Shown here piece by piece: positions 8,880 to 16,346 of a stretch of DNA of 64,000 nucleotides (the first letter of the stretch is position 1; the number at the start of each line of letters is the position of its first letter). The stretch comes from Schleiferiaceae bacterium. GTDB taxonomy: Bacteria > Bacteroidota > Bacteroidia > Flavobacteriales > Schleiferiaceae. The translations under genes were made by a program, and so were the position numbers. Location of the stretch: contig JAGYIN010000005.1 of assembly GCA_018402665.1 (NCBI GenBank), positions 62,001 to 126,000 of the forward strand, written 5' to 3'. The notes beneath the pieces are model-generated. The model saw only the letters and a program-made list of their open reading frames with translations. It made no database searches and was not told the DNA's origin.

Positions 8880-10254
8880 TGAATACATGGTCTAGGAGTA
8901 GGCCTCCGTGGTTGGTTGGCCGATTAAAAACGTGCAATGGCAAAGCCACAAACACCTGATTAATACTGCCGTTTTGTGTCCGGGTCGCGCCCATCGTGGT
9001 CGCACCGTTCCATCCTGCAATTTTTGTAATCTGCCCGTCATAGAGCGCCGTTGCATCTGCAGAGGGGACAATGGGTGTAATACCCAAGACAATATTTTGA
9101 GGCTGGAGCGATGGAAATCCGGGTTGTAGAGGAGCTAGGGTACTGTCGTTGGTCAAACGCGCTTGTCCACTACTAAAAACCAAACTCTCGACAGGAAAAA
9201 CATCTAAAAAGGCACCGCCGGCCATATTCGATGAAAACTGCGATGCGGTAAATAGTTTCCCGCCTTTTTGAAGGAATTTTTGTGTGCTTAATGCGAGAAT
9301 ATTGAGGAGGTAGTCGTCGCCTGATTTTGTTGGAAATACCGTGGCATCTGTGAAAAGTGCAATTTTAGAATAGCTCGACATGATGATTTCAAAGGTGGGG
9401 TCCCAATAAGCAGGAATTCCTGCACCGCTGACCGCATCCATTTGTAAGTAGTCATAAAGAACATTTGCACTGTCCATCCACGATTTGTACGTACTTCCGA
9501 TGTATTCCGGTTGTCCGTTTATAACGAGGGTAGCACTATTTGCAGCTTTCCAATAGAATCCTGCCGTAGTATCCACAGCGGAGTACACCCCTGCGCGGTC
9601 TCTAGCACGGAGGAAAATGAAATTTTCACCCTGCAAATCGGCACCAGGTATGGAATCAATAAAGCCCGCGTTTTTGTAATAAGCGACGTTGCCTTGAGGA
9701 TCCGTTGCAAAGGACAATAAAGAAACGGAGGAGCCTATTTCCACCCAATTTCCGGTATTCAATTTGAACTCTACACTTTCAATGGTTTCATCTCCATCGG
9801 CATCCGTTGCCCGCCAATCCACCGTAGCTACAATGAATGCACTATCTGATAACAGTCCGTCCGGATCAATGGCTACCTCAGGTGCAGCATTCTTTATAGG
9901 TACAATAAGCGTAGCAGGGGATGGGTCGATCAGTCCTTCGTTATCTTCTGCCGCCACCGTGAGTAGAATGTCAGTGGTATCTTGACCGGCTTCAATACTA
10001 AAGCTGAAGGTGCTGTCTGTACGTTCGGTAAAGCTTGTGCTTTCATCTACAGTGATGTGGTATCCTTTTATAAAGCCGTCTACATCCATACCGTACCAAT
10101 GCAGGGTAACGTTTGTTCCCAATCGCAGGTCACCTGAACGCACAATGCTGTCTACTTGAAGCAGTGTTTCAGGCGCCTTGTTTGCCACGGGATTGTCCGT
10201 CCCGCGGCAACTAAAGACAAGTACCGCTAACGCGAAGTACAGTAGGTATTTCAT
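8866..10254 (-). CDS. Ig-like-domain lipoprotein of unknown function
   Basis: 462 residues. The lipoprotein signal peptide has lipobox VFSC (Cys16). Residues about 28-215 form two fibronectin/Ig-like units with DGFIKGYHITVD, DTTDILLTVAAEDNEG and a second unit with TDADGDETIESVEFKLN. The C-terminal half (about 235-462) includes SATLVINGQPEYIGSTYKSW and a region rich in short hydrophobic strands that resembles GATase/ThuA-like folds only loosely, so I give it no name. Its stop overlaps the TonB receptor start. Three bases separate it from the OB-fold protein upstream. Position suggests a surface lipoprotein acting with the receptor, in place of a SusD. Confidence 0.65.
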   Translation of the reverse strand: MKYLLYFALAVLVFSCRGTDNPVANKAPETLLQVDSIVRSGDLRLGTNVTLHWYGMDVDGFIKGYHITVDESTSFTERTDSTFSFSIEAGQDTTDILLTVAAEDNEGLIDPSPATLIVPIKNAAPEVAIDPDGLLSDSAFIVATVDWRATDADGDETIESVEFKLNTGNWVEIGSSVSLLSFATDPQGNVAYYKNAGFIDSIPGADLQGENFIFLRARDRAGVYSAVDTTAGFYWKAANSATLVINGQPEYIGSTYKSWMDSANVLYDYLQMDAVSGAGIPAYWDPTFEIIMSSYSKIALFTDATVFPTKSGDDYLLNILALSTQKFLQKGGKLFTASQFSSNMAGGAFLDVFPVESLVFSSGQARLTNDSTLAPLQPGFPSLQPQNIVLGITPIVPSADATALYDGQITKIAGWNGATTMGATRTQNGSINQVFVALPLHVFNRPTNHGGLLLDHVFNAVF

Positions 10255-10257
10255 GAA

Positions 10258-12459
10258 TTAGTGTTGTACAGAAATTCGAGTAAAGAATTGGCCTGTTGAT
10301 CCTTCGAGACTTAGTAAGTACAAACCATTAGGTAATGCACTTACATCTACATTTGACTCTTGCGAGAAACGCTCACCTAACACTCGTTTTCCCGCGCTAT
10401 TGTAAATCGCTAATACACCATCCATAGGTGCTTTAACGGTCAACTGATTATTTACAGGGTTCGGGTAATAGGCAACATTCATTTGGCCCAATTCTACGAC
10501 GCTGATCGGTGAATTCGCCACAGTTATGCTGTCCAACGTTACGTTTGCACCGATAAAGTCATTGTTGTTACGCGGTACCAAACGGTAGTTGCTAAATCCA
10601 TAGAACAGGATGCCTTCGATGGCATCAAAAGTCATGGTATCACTAACAACGATTGGCGTTACATTCATCTCACCGTCTAAACTGCTGTATGACGTGTCAG
10701 TGACCAATTGTACATCTAATGAACTGTATGCAGTAGTGCTTTGACGTCCTGCAAGAACGCGACCACTGTGGCTTACTGCGGCAGTATTAGAGCTGCTTAC
10801 AGCAAAATCACCAAAACCTAAATTCGTTTGGCTAATGTGTAGTTTACCGTTCGGCTGCTCGTAGCGGATAAACATACTCTCGTACGGCTCCCAGCCAAAG
10901 TTTGCATAAGATGCAGAATCGGAAGGATCAAGCACGGTAGCGCTTACGTTACCTAAGTTGCCCGTTTTGTTTGCAGAAGTAACATTGAGGCGGGTCATTC
11001 CGTAGTATTCTTCTACCACGCCAGTTACTTCAACTTCTTCGTTGCGGTAAAATTGGTTCAGTCCAATACCCACACACCAAATCCCACTCCATGCAGAACC
11101 GGTTTCATCTTGAATGTAGAGGTACCCTAAATCGCCAATTTTAGTAGAAGCGGTTACTACCCCTTTGACGGTCACCTCTTGCGTTTCTAAAGGACTGTCT
11201 CCAAATGGATCCATGGTGTATTGAATGTCATAGACGAGCATTCCATTATCACGGACCGTGTAGAATTCAATATTGGGTGAGGCTTGCGTCGTCGGTTTTG
11301 TTGGATACCAACTTTCGTTCCCGTCGTTATCCGCAGCGTAGATGTAGTAACGTACGGTGCTGCCGTCGGTTTGTGCAGGAATTTCGTATTCGTATTCATC
11401 CGTTGTACCTGCACTCAAAGGGAAGGTATATTTAGGCATGTTCGCAATACTCACTGCATTATCTGCAGTCCAAGCGATACAAACGCTATCGACAGTACCG
11501 TCGTAATCTGTGATGTTACAGATAATTTCAACGTCTTGATTAGAAGTAGGTACGGATGGATCACGCTCGAAGTTTGCGATGTATGGCGGCGCATAGCCTA
11601 CATCATAATGTGTGCTGTCAAATGGATTGATTTCATAGCCACGTCCGTTATCACCGGTACATCCGTTGGCGTCGTGACGAACTACACCACTCAATGAGTT
11701 TAGGAATGTTCCAGGGACTGGAGGTACAAAAGAACCCTGCGACTGCGGCGAGTTCGGATTCACTGTACTGTACGACGAGAGTTTTTGAGCTAAGAATCGG
11801 TCACTCACGTTGATCACGTTTCCATTGGCATCGGCTACGTTGAAACTGACGCGGTTACCGGAAAACTGAATTACGGTAGTCACCGTGAGGTTCTCTAAGG
11901 TTACGAAAGAACCTTCGTATGGTTCACCGGTGGTGAGTTGGTTGACCTGTTGGTTGTCGTTAAGATCCCCTAAGGAAATCGTATCGCTGATCACAGGATC
12001 TGTGGTTGTTGAGATGATGCTGAAGCTGTTGGCATCGACCAGACTTAATTGGTTCGAACCGTTGTATTCGCCCACCAAACCTTTGACCTCCACGATGTCT
12101 CCAGGAAGAACTTGGGTAAAGGTGGAAGGCACTTGAAGCGATCCGTTTGAGGCTGAATACACGCCCATAACTTCAATTCCTGCCCAAGGCGAACTTTGTC
12201 CACCAACTGCAGTGTCTTGTATAAAAATAAAAGGGCGAAGTCCTCCGGTTACCGAACCGGAAGCTACTTCTGTTGCCCAACCGGGGGTAACCACAACTCC
12301 ACGGGTGATGATAGTCTGCCCGAGGTAGGCGGAGGTATCATTACAAGCAGCTAGATCTGAAGCCGAAACGTTATTAATTGCACTGATGCTGACGTAGGAT
12401 TGGCCAAAAGCAGTTGATGCGAATGCAGCAACTAAAAGGGTGAGTAGATGTTTTCTCAT
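10258..12459 (-). CDS. Secreted OB-fold protein with T9SS type A sorting domain
   Basis: 733 residues with a signal peptide ending TAFGQ. An OB-fold-like module (about 30-215) contains IITRGVVVTP, FIFIQDTA and GDIVEVKGLVGEYNG. An Ig-like domain follows (about 290-400, with IYAADNDGNESWYP). A second OB-fold-like module (about 420-520) contains VTVKGVVTAS and YIQDETGSAWSGIW. The last 75 residues are a type A T9SS tail (YPNPVNNQLTVKAP, YNSAGK, LPNGLYLLSL). Tandem modules of this kind accompany ExeM-type secreted nucleases and bind nucleic acid or shape the active site. The start codon shares one base with the stop of the upstream gene (TAATG), so translation is coupled. Probably cell-surface anchored. 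Confidence 0.75.
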   Translation of the reverse strand: MRKHLLTLLVAAFASTAFGQSYVSISAINNVSASDLAACNDTSAYLGQTIITRGVVVTPGWATEVASGSVTGGLRPFIFIQDTAVGGQSSPWAGIEVMGVYSASNGSLQVPSTFTQVLPGDIVEVKGLVGEYNGSNQLSLVDANSFSIISTTTDPVISDTISLGDLNDNQQVNQLTTGEPYEGSFVTLENLTVTTVIQFSGNRVSFNVADANGNVINVSDRFLAQKLSSYSTVNPNSPQSQGSFVPPVPGTFLNSLSGVVRHDANGCTGDNGRGYEINPFDSTHYDVGYAPPYIANFERDPSVPTSNQDVEIICNITDYDGTVDSVCIAWTADNAVSIANMPKYTFPLSAGTTDEYEYEIPAQTDGSTVRYYIYAADNDGNESWYPTKPTTQASPNIEFYTVRDNGMLVYDIQYTMDPFGDSPLETQEVTVKGVVTASTKIGDLGYLYIQDETGSAWSGIWCVGIGLNQFYRNEEVEVTGVVEEYYGMTRLNVTSANKTGNLGNVSATVLDPSDSASYANFGWEPYESMFIRYEQPNGKLHISQTNLGFGDFAVSSSNTAAVSHSGRVLAGRQSTTAYSSLDVQLVTDTSYSSLDGEMNVTPIVVSDTMTFDAIEGILFYGFSNYRLVPRNNNDFIGANVTLDSITVANSPISVVELGQMNVAYYPNPVNNQLTVKAPMDGVLAIYNSAGKRVLGERFSQESNVDVSALPNGLYLLSLEGSTGQFFTRISVQH

Positions 12460-14579
12460 TACTTAACTATTATGAAGGGTTCTGTTGTTCGTTTTCCAGT
12501 TTCTAAATCTTGTACATGTAATAGGTAGGTGCCTCGAGCGATGATTTGACTCTCTTTTGATAATAAATCCCAGGCATGCTCTCCGCCTGAGAAGGTGTTT
12601 TGATCTGTATTTTCTGATCCGAAGGTTCTAAACCAACGGGTATCGGAGCCATTGTAATTAGGGGTGTGTTCAAACGTATCGATCAAATCGCCTGCCGCTG
12701 TGGTGATTGTGATTTGACAATGTGCAGGAAGGTTGGCAAAAATGATTTTACGACTTTCTTCCTGGAAGTTACTCTGTCCCTCCCATCCTGCACTCAGGTA
12801 ATAGGGGTTGGGATAAGCATACGGCCGATCTTCGTCATCCGCAGCTTCTGTACCGGGGAAGACGCGTGTTACGTTTGCGAGGGCGGAGCTTTCAAGACTT
12901 TCAAGACCCGCATTTAGATCGCCTTTATCAAAAGCGGTAACGGCCATTGCGGTTTGCCATCCGTTGGGAAGGGGTGAAAGCCTGTAGGCATATTCATAAA
13001 CCACTGTATCGTTTTCGAACTGTTTAGGTGTAGAAAGCAATACCGGCGTAAATCCGTTGTTCATTCCATAATCGTTTCCGGTGCTGTCAAAAGAGGCAAC
13101 TAAGCTTAAATCTTCAGCAAGGTTTGGGGTACCGAACACATCAAAGCCCGTGCTAGTAGCGTAGATGTTGAACCCTTCGAAATCTTGTTTTTTGGAGATG
13201 GGGTCAACGCTTGTGACACTATTGCTGGCCCAGTAGATGGTTGCGCTATTTTCTCCGGCCTCCACTCTAGAATAGGGAATGGAGGGTGGTGTAGGAAGGA
13301 TGAAGCGTGTAATTTCCCCATTACCGTCTTTATCTTCTCCTGGATCTAAAATACCGTTGAAGTTGCCATCTTCTCCATTGTAAGTGGTTTGTGCCCAATT
13401 CGCTGCGCTGAGCAATCCACTGCGTTGAACTGCATTGTTTTGGGCATTTGGGTTTCCGTCTTCCATTTTCTTTGCCACCACAAAGGCAAAAGCGATGTTG
13501 ATGGTATCTCCTGGCGCGAAGGTGCTGAACGGACCGGCCGAAATGAGATCAGATCGGTTTCCACTCTTATTGAGCTCCTCTTGAAGATCTACGTCTAGCG
13601 TACTCACACAGCCTGCAGATGAAGGGTTGGTCCAGCAAGGATTGTGGTTAAAGCCGTCCACCATTTTTTGATAGCGCTGCTGGTCTGTGGTCGGGAAAAA
13701 GAAGGTGCTTTGCCCGCTGTTATTGAATATCCAGGCGTTGTAGTTTACTCTAAAACTAGAATCCGTTCTGGGGTGGCGGAAGCCCTGTTTGTCTTCTCCA
13801 CCTAAAAATACCTGGCCCACGTAGCTGTCGGTAAATCCTTCGTCACCAGTGGCATCGTAACAATAGGCGAGATTCAAACTGTCCACAAAGCCATTTCCGC
13901 CTTGAGAATAGAAGGTAGCGCCACCCGCTCCTGCAGGCGTAATGTTCACATTTCGTACCACTGTATTGTTCCACAAGCCTATGTAAAGATCTTCAAAGGT
14001 TTGGTCCCCCGTGTTGTAGAGGGTTAATGAACACATGGCCATGAAATCCGAAAAGCTGTAGTTCCAATTCAATAGGCGCATTTCTGCAACAATATCCATC
14101 GGGTTAATGTGATTGTTGATTGGGATAGAGGTTCCCGGCACCAATAAAGTAGAATCAGAAAAATGAGCAATAAAATCTTGATGGGAAATGGCCGCGGAAT
14201 TAAACTTCGGAGAAGTTCTTAAACTGCTCATTTCTTTGACGGGCATTCCTGGGACCGGATTGAATTCAAATCCTCCACGGCCAGGAGCATAGCCCTGTGG
14301 CGAATCGTATGCAGAAGTGCTGACACGAATAACACCATTAGCTGTGCCGCCAATCCAAATACCGCCTTCAAATAAGTGTTCAATTCCCGAACCAGCAGGG
14401 TACTCTAATGAAGGAGTGCCTGAACCGTCTTTATATCCTCTGAAGGCGTTCCCAAAAGTACCGGCATTCGTCGCGGACAGTCGAATGTTCGCCTGCGTTG
14501 TTTGGAACTCTTCAAAGTTTTGTGCTTGCGTAAAAAGGCTACACAAAAGGGCGAAAAGAAGGAGGATTCTGTGTTGCAT
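12459..14579 (-). CDS. Large exported protein of unknown function with T9SS-like C-terminus
   Basis: 706 residues; signal peptide MQHRILLLFALLCSLFTQAQ. I recognise no enzyme family. Visible features are an N-terminal region with GGIWIGGTANGVIRVST (about 72-88), an EF-hand/dockerin-like calcium loop at about 402-423 (DGNFNGILDPGEDKDGNG), a fibronectin-like segment after it with SATIYWAS, and a C-terminal sorting-like domain from about 590 (YAYPNPYYLSAG to GTYLLHVQD and EPFIIVK). The last is FlgD/T9SS-like and less canonical than those of its neighbours. Both its start and its stop use one-base TAATG junctions with the flanking genes. It is probably a structural or carrier protein on the surface. 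Confidence 0.6.
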   Translation of the reverse strand: MQHRILLLFALLCSLFTQAQNFEEFQTTQANIRLSATNAGTFGNAFRGYKDGSGTPSLEYPAGSGIEHLFEGGIWIGGTANGVIRVSTSAYDSPQGYAPGRGGFEFNPVPGMPVKEMSSLRTSPKFNSAAISHQDFIAHFSDSTLLVPGTSIPINNHINPMDIVAEMRLLNWNYSFSDFMAMCSLTLYNTGDQTFEDLYIGLWNNTVVRNVNITPAGAGGATFYSQGGNGFVDSLNLAYCYDATGDEGFTDSYVGQVFLGGEDKQGFRHPRTDSSFRVNYNAWIFNNSGQSTFFFPTTDQQRYQKMVDGFNHNPCWTNPSSAGCVSTLDVDLQEELNKSGNRSDLISAGPFSTFAPGDTINIAFAFVVAKKMEDGNPNAQNNAVQRSGLLSAANWAQTTYNGEDGNFNGILDPGEDKDGNGEITRFILPTPPSIPYSRVEAGENSATIYWASNSVTSVDPISKKQDFEGFNIYATSTGFDVFGTPNLAEDLSLVASFDSTGNDYGMNNGFTPVLLSTPKQFENDTVVYEYAYRLSPLPNGWQTAMAVTAFDKGDLNAGLESLESSALANVTRVFPGTEAADDEDRPYAYPNPYYLSAGWEGQSNFQEESRKIIFANLPAHCQITITTAAGDLIDTFEHTPNYNGSDTRWFRTFGSENTDQNTFSGGEHAWDLLSKESQIIARGTYLLHVQDLETGKRTTEPFIIVK

Positions 14580-15817
14580 TAAAAAATGATTTTACGCGTG
14601 GTGTGACCATTCATGGTCTCTAAACGAAGAAGGTACGTGCCCTTTGGTAGTACGGGAACGGTAAAGGTTGTTTCGGAGGTTTCGAACAATTCTTGCCCTG
14701 CCAACGTGCTGATGTGTAATCTACTCTGCTTCGGTAGTGTTAGTGAAGCACCTGTAGGCATGGGATTCGGTAGGGTCCAATTCCCTTCATGCGAGGCTAT
14801 GGCCAACTGTTGTCCTTCAATTTCGATATCTACAATCACAGGCAGGTGATCGCTCAATGCATATAAGGCGCTCAATACAGCACTGCTCACACTGTAATTA
14901 GTCCCAGAATTAATAGCATTGTTAAAATGATTTCCGTCATTTCCTACGGCAAAATAGCTGTTTGGGGCGTAGGTGATTTGTTCGTCGCCTTCAATAATGG
15001 CCTCCGAGCAGAGAATGTGGTCAAAGCGATCATCTAAACCGCCGCCTGAATGACAATTCCCTGAAGTACGAGTACTCTGGGTGTGTATGGAAGCAAAACT
15101 GCTGTTATTGTGCCAGTTTCCATTAGAGGTAATGGGATCTTCAAAGCGAAAGGTATTTCCTCCGATCAAGCTCTGAAAAGAAGCTTCGTTGCTGGAATAG
15201 GTATTGAGATCGCCCAATAAGAAAACGTTATCAAAGTTGCGCGCGTCGACCCAGTCGATGATTGCTGTAGCCGCTTTGTTGCGTTCTGCACCGTCAGAAG
15301 AGGTATTTCCTGCTTTAAAATGTGCGCCAATAACAACGAATGTTGCAGTATCACTATTGCCTTGCAACAACGCGTCTTTGTAGTAGAAGCGAACGATGTC
15401 GATGGCTCGAACTAAAGCATTGTTATCTGCATCTTTAGTGATTGCCCACTGGTTTGTGATGCCTAAAATATCACTGCGGTATGCAACGCCATTGACCAGC
15501 GAGGAAAAACCGTTGTGTACATGGTTCGCCATGGACCAGTGTGTAGTTGAACCGGTATTAAAAGCGTTGTTAAGAAGGTAGGTAAGATTGTTTGGGTTAC
15601 TGCCTATTTCGTTCATGACCACCACATGCGGTTCTATTTCGCTAAGGATGGTTTCTAAATGTCCTTCTTTGCTGCTGGAGTTGTTGTTTGAACCCGTACA
15701 ATAGGTAGTCGTATTGCGGTAATTCAAAAGATTGTAAGTCATGAGACGTACGGTACGGTCCTGTGCAACACTATTTAGCGTTAAAATGCTCAATACCAAA
15801 AGAAAGGATCGTCTCAC
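14579..15817 (-). CDS. Secreted endonuclease/exonuclease/phosphatase (EEP) family enzyme with T9SS tail
   Basis: 412 residues, signal peptide ending NSVAQ. The EEP fold is shown by TYNLLNYRN near residue 30, VVVMNEIGSN (metal-binding Glu, near 70), IGAHFKAG (catalytic His region), LLGDLNTYSSNE (the GDxN motif, near 200), DRFDHILCS and ALSDHLPVIVDI (the SDH motif, near 325). All catalytic motifs appear intact, so it should cleave phosphodiesters, most likely extracellular DNA or RNA. The last 65 residues are a T9SS tail (LPNPMPTGASLTL, STLAGQELF, LPKGTYLLRL). It is the first gene of the minus-strand run, preceded by a terminator and a candidate promoter. Confidence 0.85.
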   Translation of the reverse strand: MRRSFLLVLSILTLNSVAQDRTVRLMTYNLLNYRNTTTYCTGSNNNSSSKEGHLETILSEIEPHVVVMNEIGSNPNNLTYLLNNAFNTGSTTHWSMANHVHNGFSSLVNGVAYRSDILGITNQWAITKDADNNALVRAIDIVRFYYKDALLQGNSDTATFVVIGAHFKAGNTSSDGAERNKAATAIIDWVDARNFDNVFLLGDLNTYSSNEASFQSLIGGNTFRFEDPITSNGNWHNNSSFASIHTQSTRTSGNCHSGGGLDDRFDHILCSEAIIEGDEQITYAPNSYFAVGNDGNHFNNAINSGTNYSVSSAVLSALYALSDHLPVIVDIEIEGQQLAIASHEGNWTLPNPMPTGASLTLPKQSRLHISTLAGQELFETSETTFTVPVLPKGTYLLRLETMNGHTTRKIIF

Positions 15818-15838
15818 ATCTGTAGTTTTTGATGGTCA

Positions 15839-15846
15839 CAAATTTA
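15839..15846 (-). promoter_or_regulatory. Candidate -7 element for the exported-protein run
   Basis: The minus strand reads TAAATTTG, a perfect match to the Bacteroidota -7 consensus TAnnTTTG, ending 22 bases before the nuclease ATG at 15817. The -33 region would fall inside the upstream terminator hairpin and shows no clean TTG. This promoter would drive the whole run from 15817 leftwards. Confidence 0.45.
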
Positions 15847-15851
15847 ACGAA

Positions 15852-15877
15852 AAAAGCCCGGCGAAGGCCGGGCTTTT
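15852..15877 (-). terminator. Rho-independent terminator at the end of the dcw cluster
   Basis: Arms AAAAGCCCGGC (15852-15862) and GCCGGGCTTTT (15867-15877) are perfect complements around a four-base loop. On the minus strand the hairpin is followed by a T run. It lies 20 bases after the stop of the YqeY-type gene and separates the dcw cluster from the exported-protein run. Confidence 0.9.
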
Positions 15878-15897
15878 ACTATTAACTGAATGTGAAT

Positions 15898-16344
15898 TTA
15901 AGCGAGGAGTTTACGCACTATTCCACTAATCACTTTACCATCTGCCTGACCCGCCATCGCAACAGACGCCTGGCCCATAACTTTCCCCATATCTGCTACA
16001 GATGTCGCGCCTACGGCTGCAATGATGTCCTTAACTTTTGATTCGATCACTGTCTCGGAGAGCATTTCGGGTAAGTAGCGTTCGATAATCGCGAGCTGAT
16101 CTTCTTCCGGTTCAGCAAGATCCGCTCTGTTTTGTGCTCTAAAAATGGTGGCGCTTTCTACGCGTTGCTTTCGCAACTTTGTCAGAAGCTTCATTTCGTC
16201 GGCCGTTGTCATTTCTCCTGCTCCTGCTGCCGTTTTCTCATTGAGAATCGCAGTTTTTATTGCGCGAAGGGTTTCAAGAGCGATGCGGTCTTTTGCTTTC
16301 ATTGCCGATTTTAAATCGGTCATTATTTGTGCTTCTAGTGACAT
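15898..16344 (-). CDS. GatB/YqeY domain protein
   Basis: 148 residues, the full length of a YqeY protein. The sequence shows the family hallmarks: SLEAQIMTDLKSAMKAKD at the start, LETLRAIKTAILNEKTA, a LRKQRVESATIF helix, ERYLPEMLSE, and the C-terminal MGKVMGQASVAMAGQADGK followed by the VSGIVRKLL-like end. The domain is shared with the tRNA-binding tail of GatB, the amidotransferase subunit. The stand-alone protein may act on misacylated or tRNA-bound substrates, but its role is not settled. It starts 2 bases after the ftsZ stop and is the last gene of the dcw transcript, an arrangement common in flavobacteria. Confidence 0.88.
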   Translation of the reverse strand: MSLEAQIMTDLKSAMKAKDRIALETLRAIKTAILNEKTAAGAGEMTTADEMKLLTKLRKQRVESATIFRAQNRADLAEPEEDQLAIIERYLPEMLSETVIESKVKDIIAAVGATSVADMGKVMGQASVAMAGQADGKVISGIVRKLLA

Positions 16345-16346
16345 AA

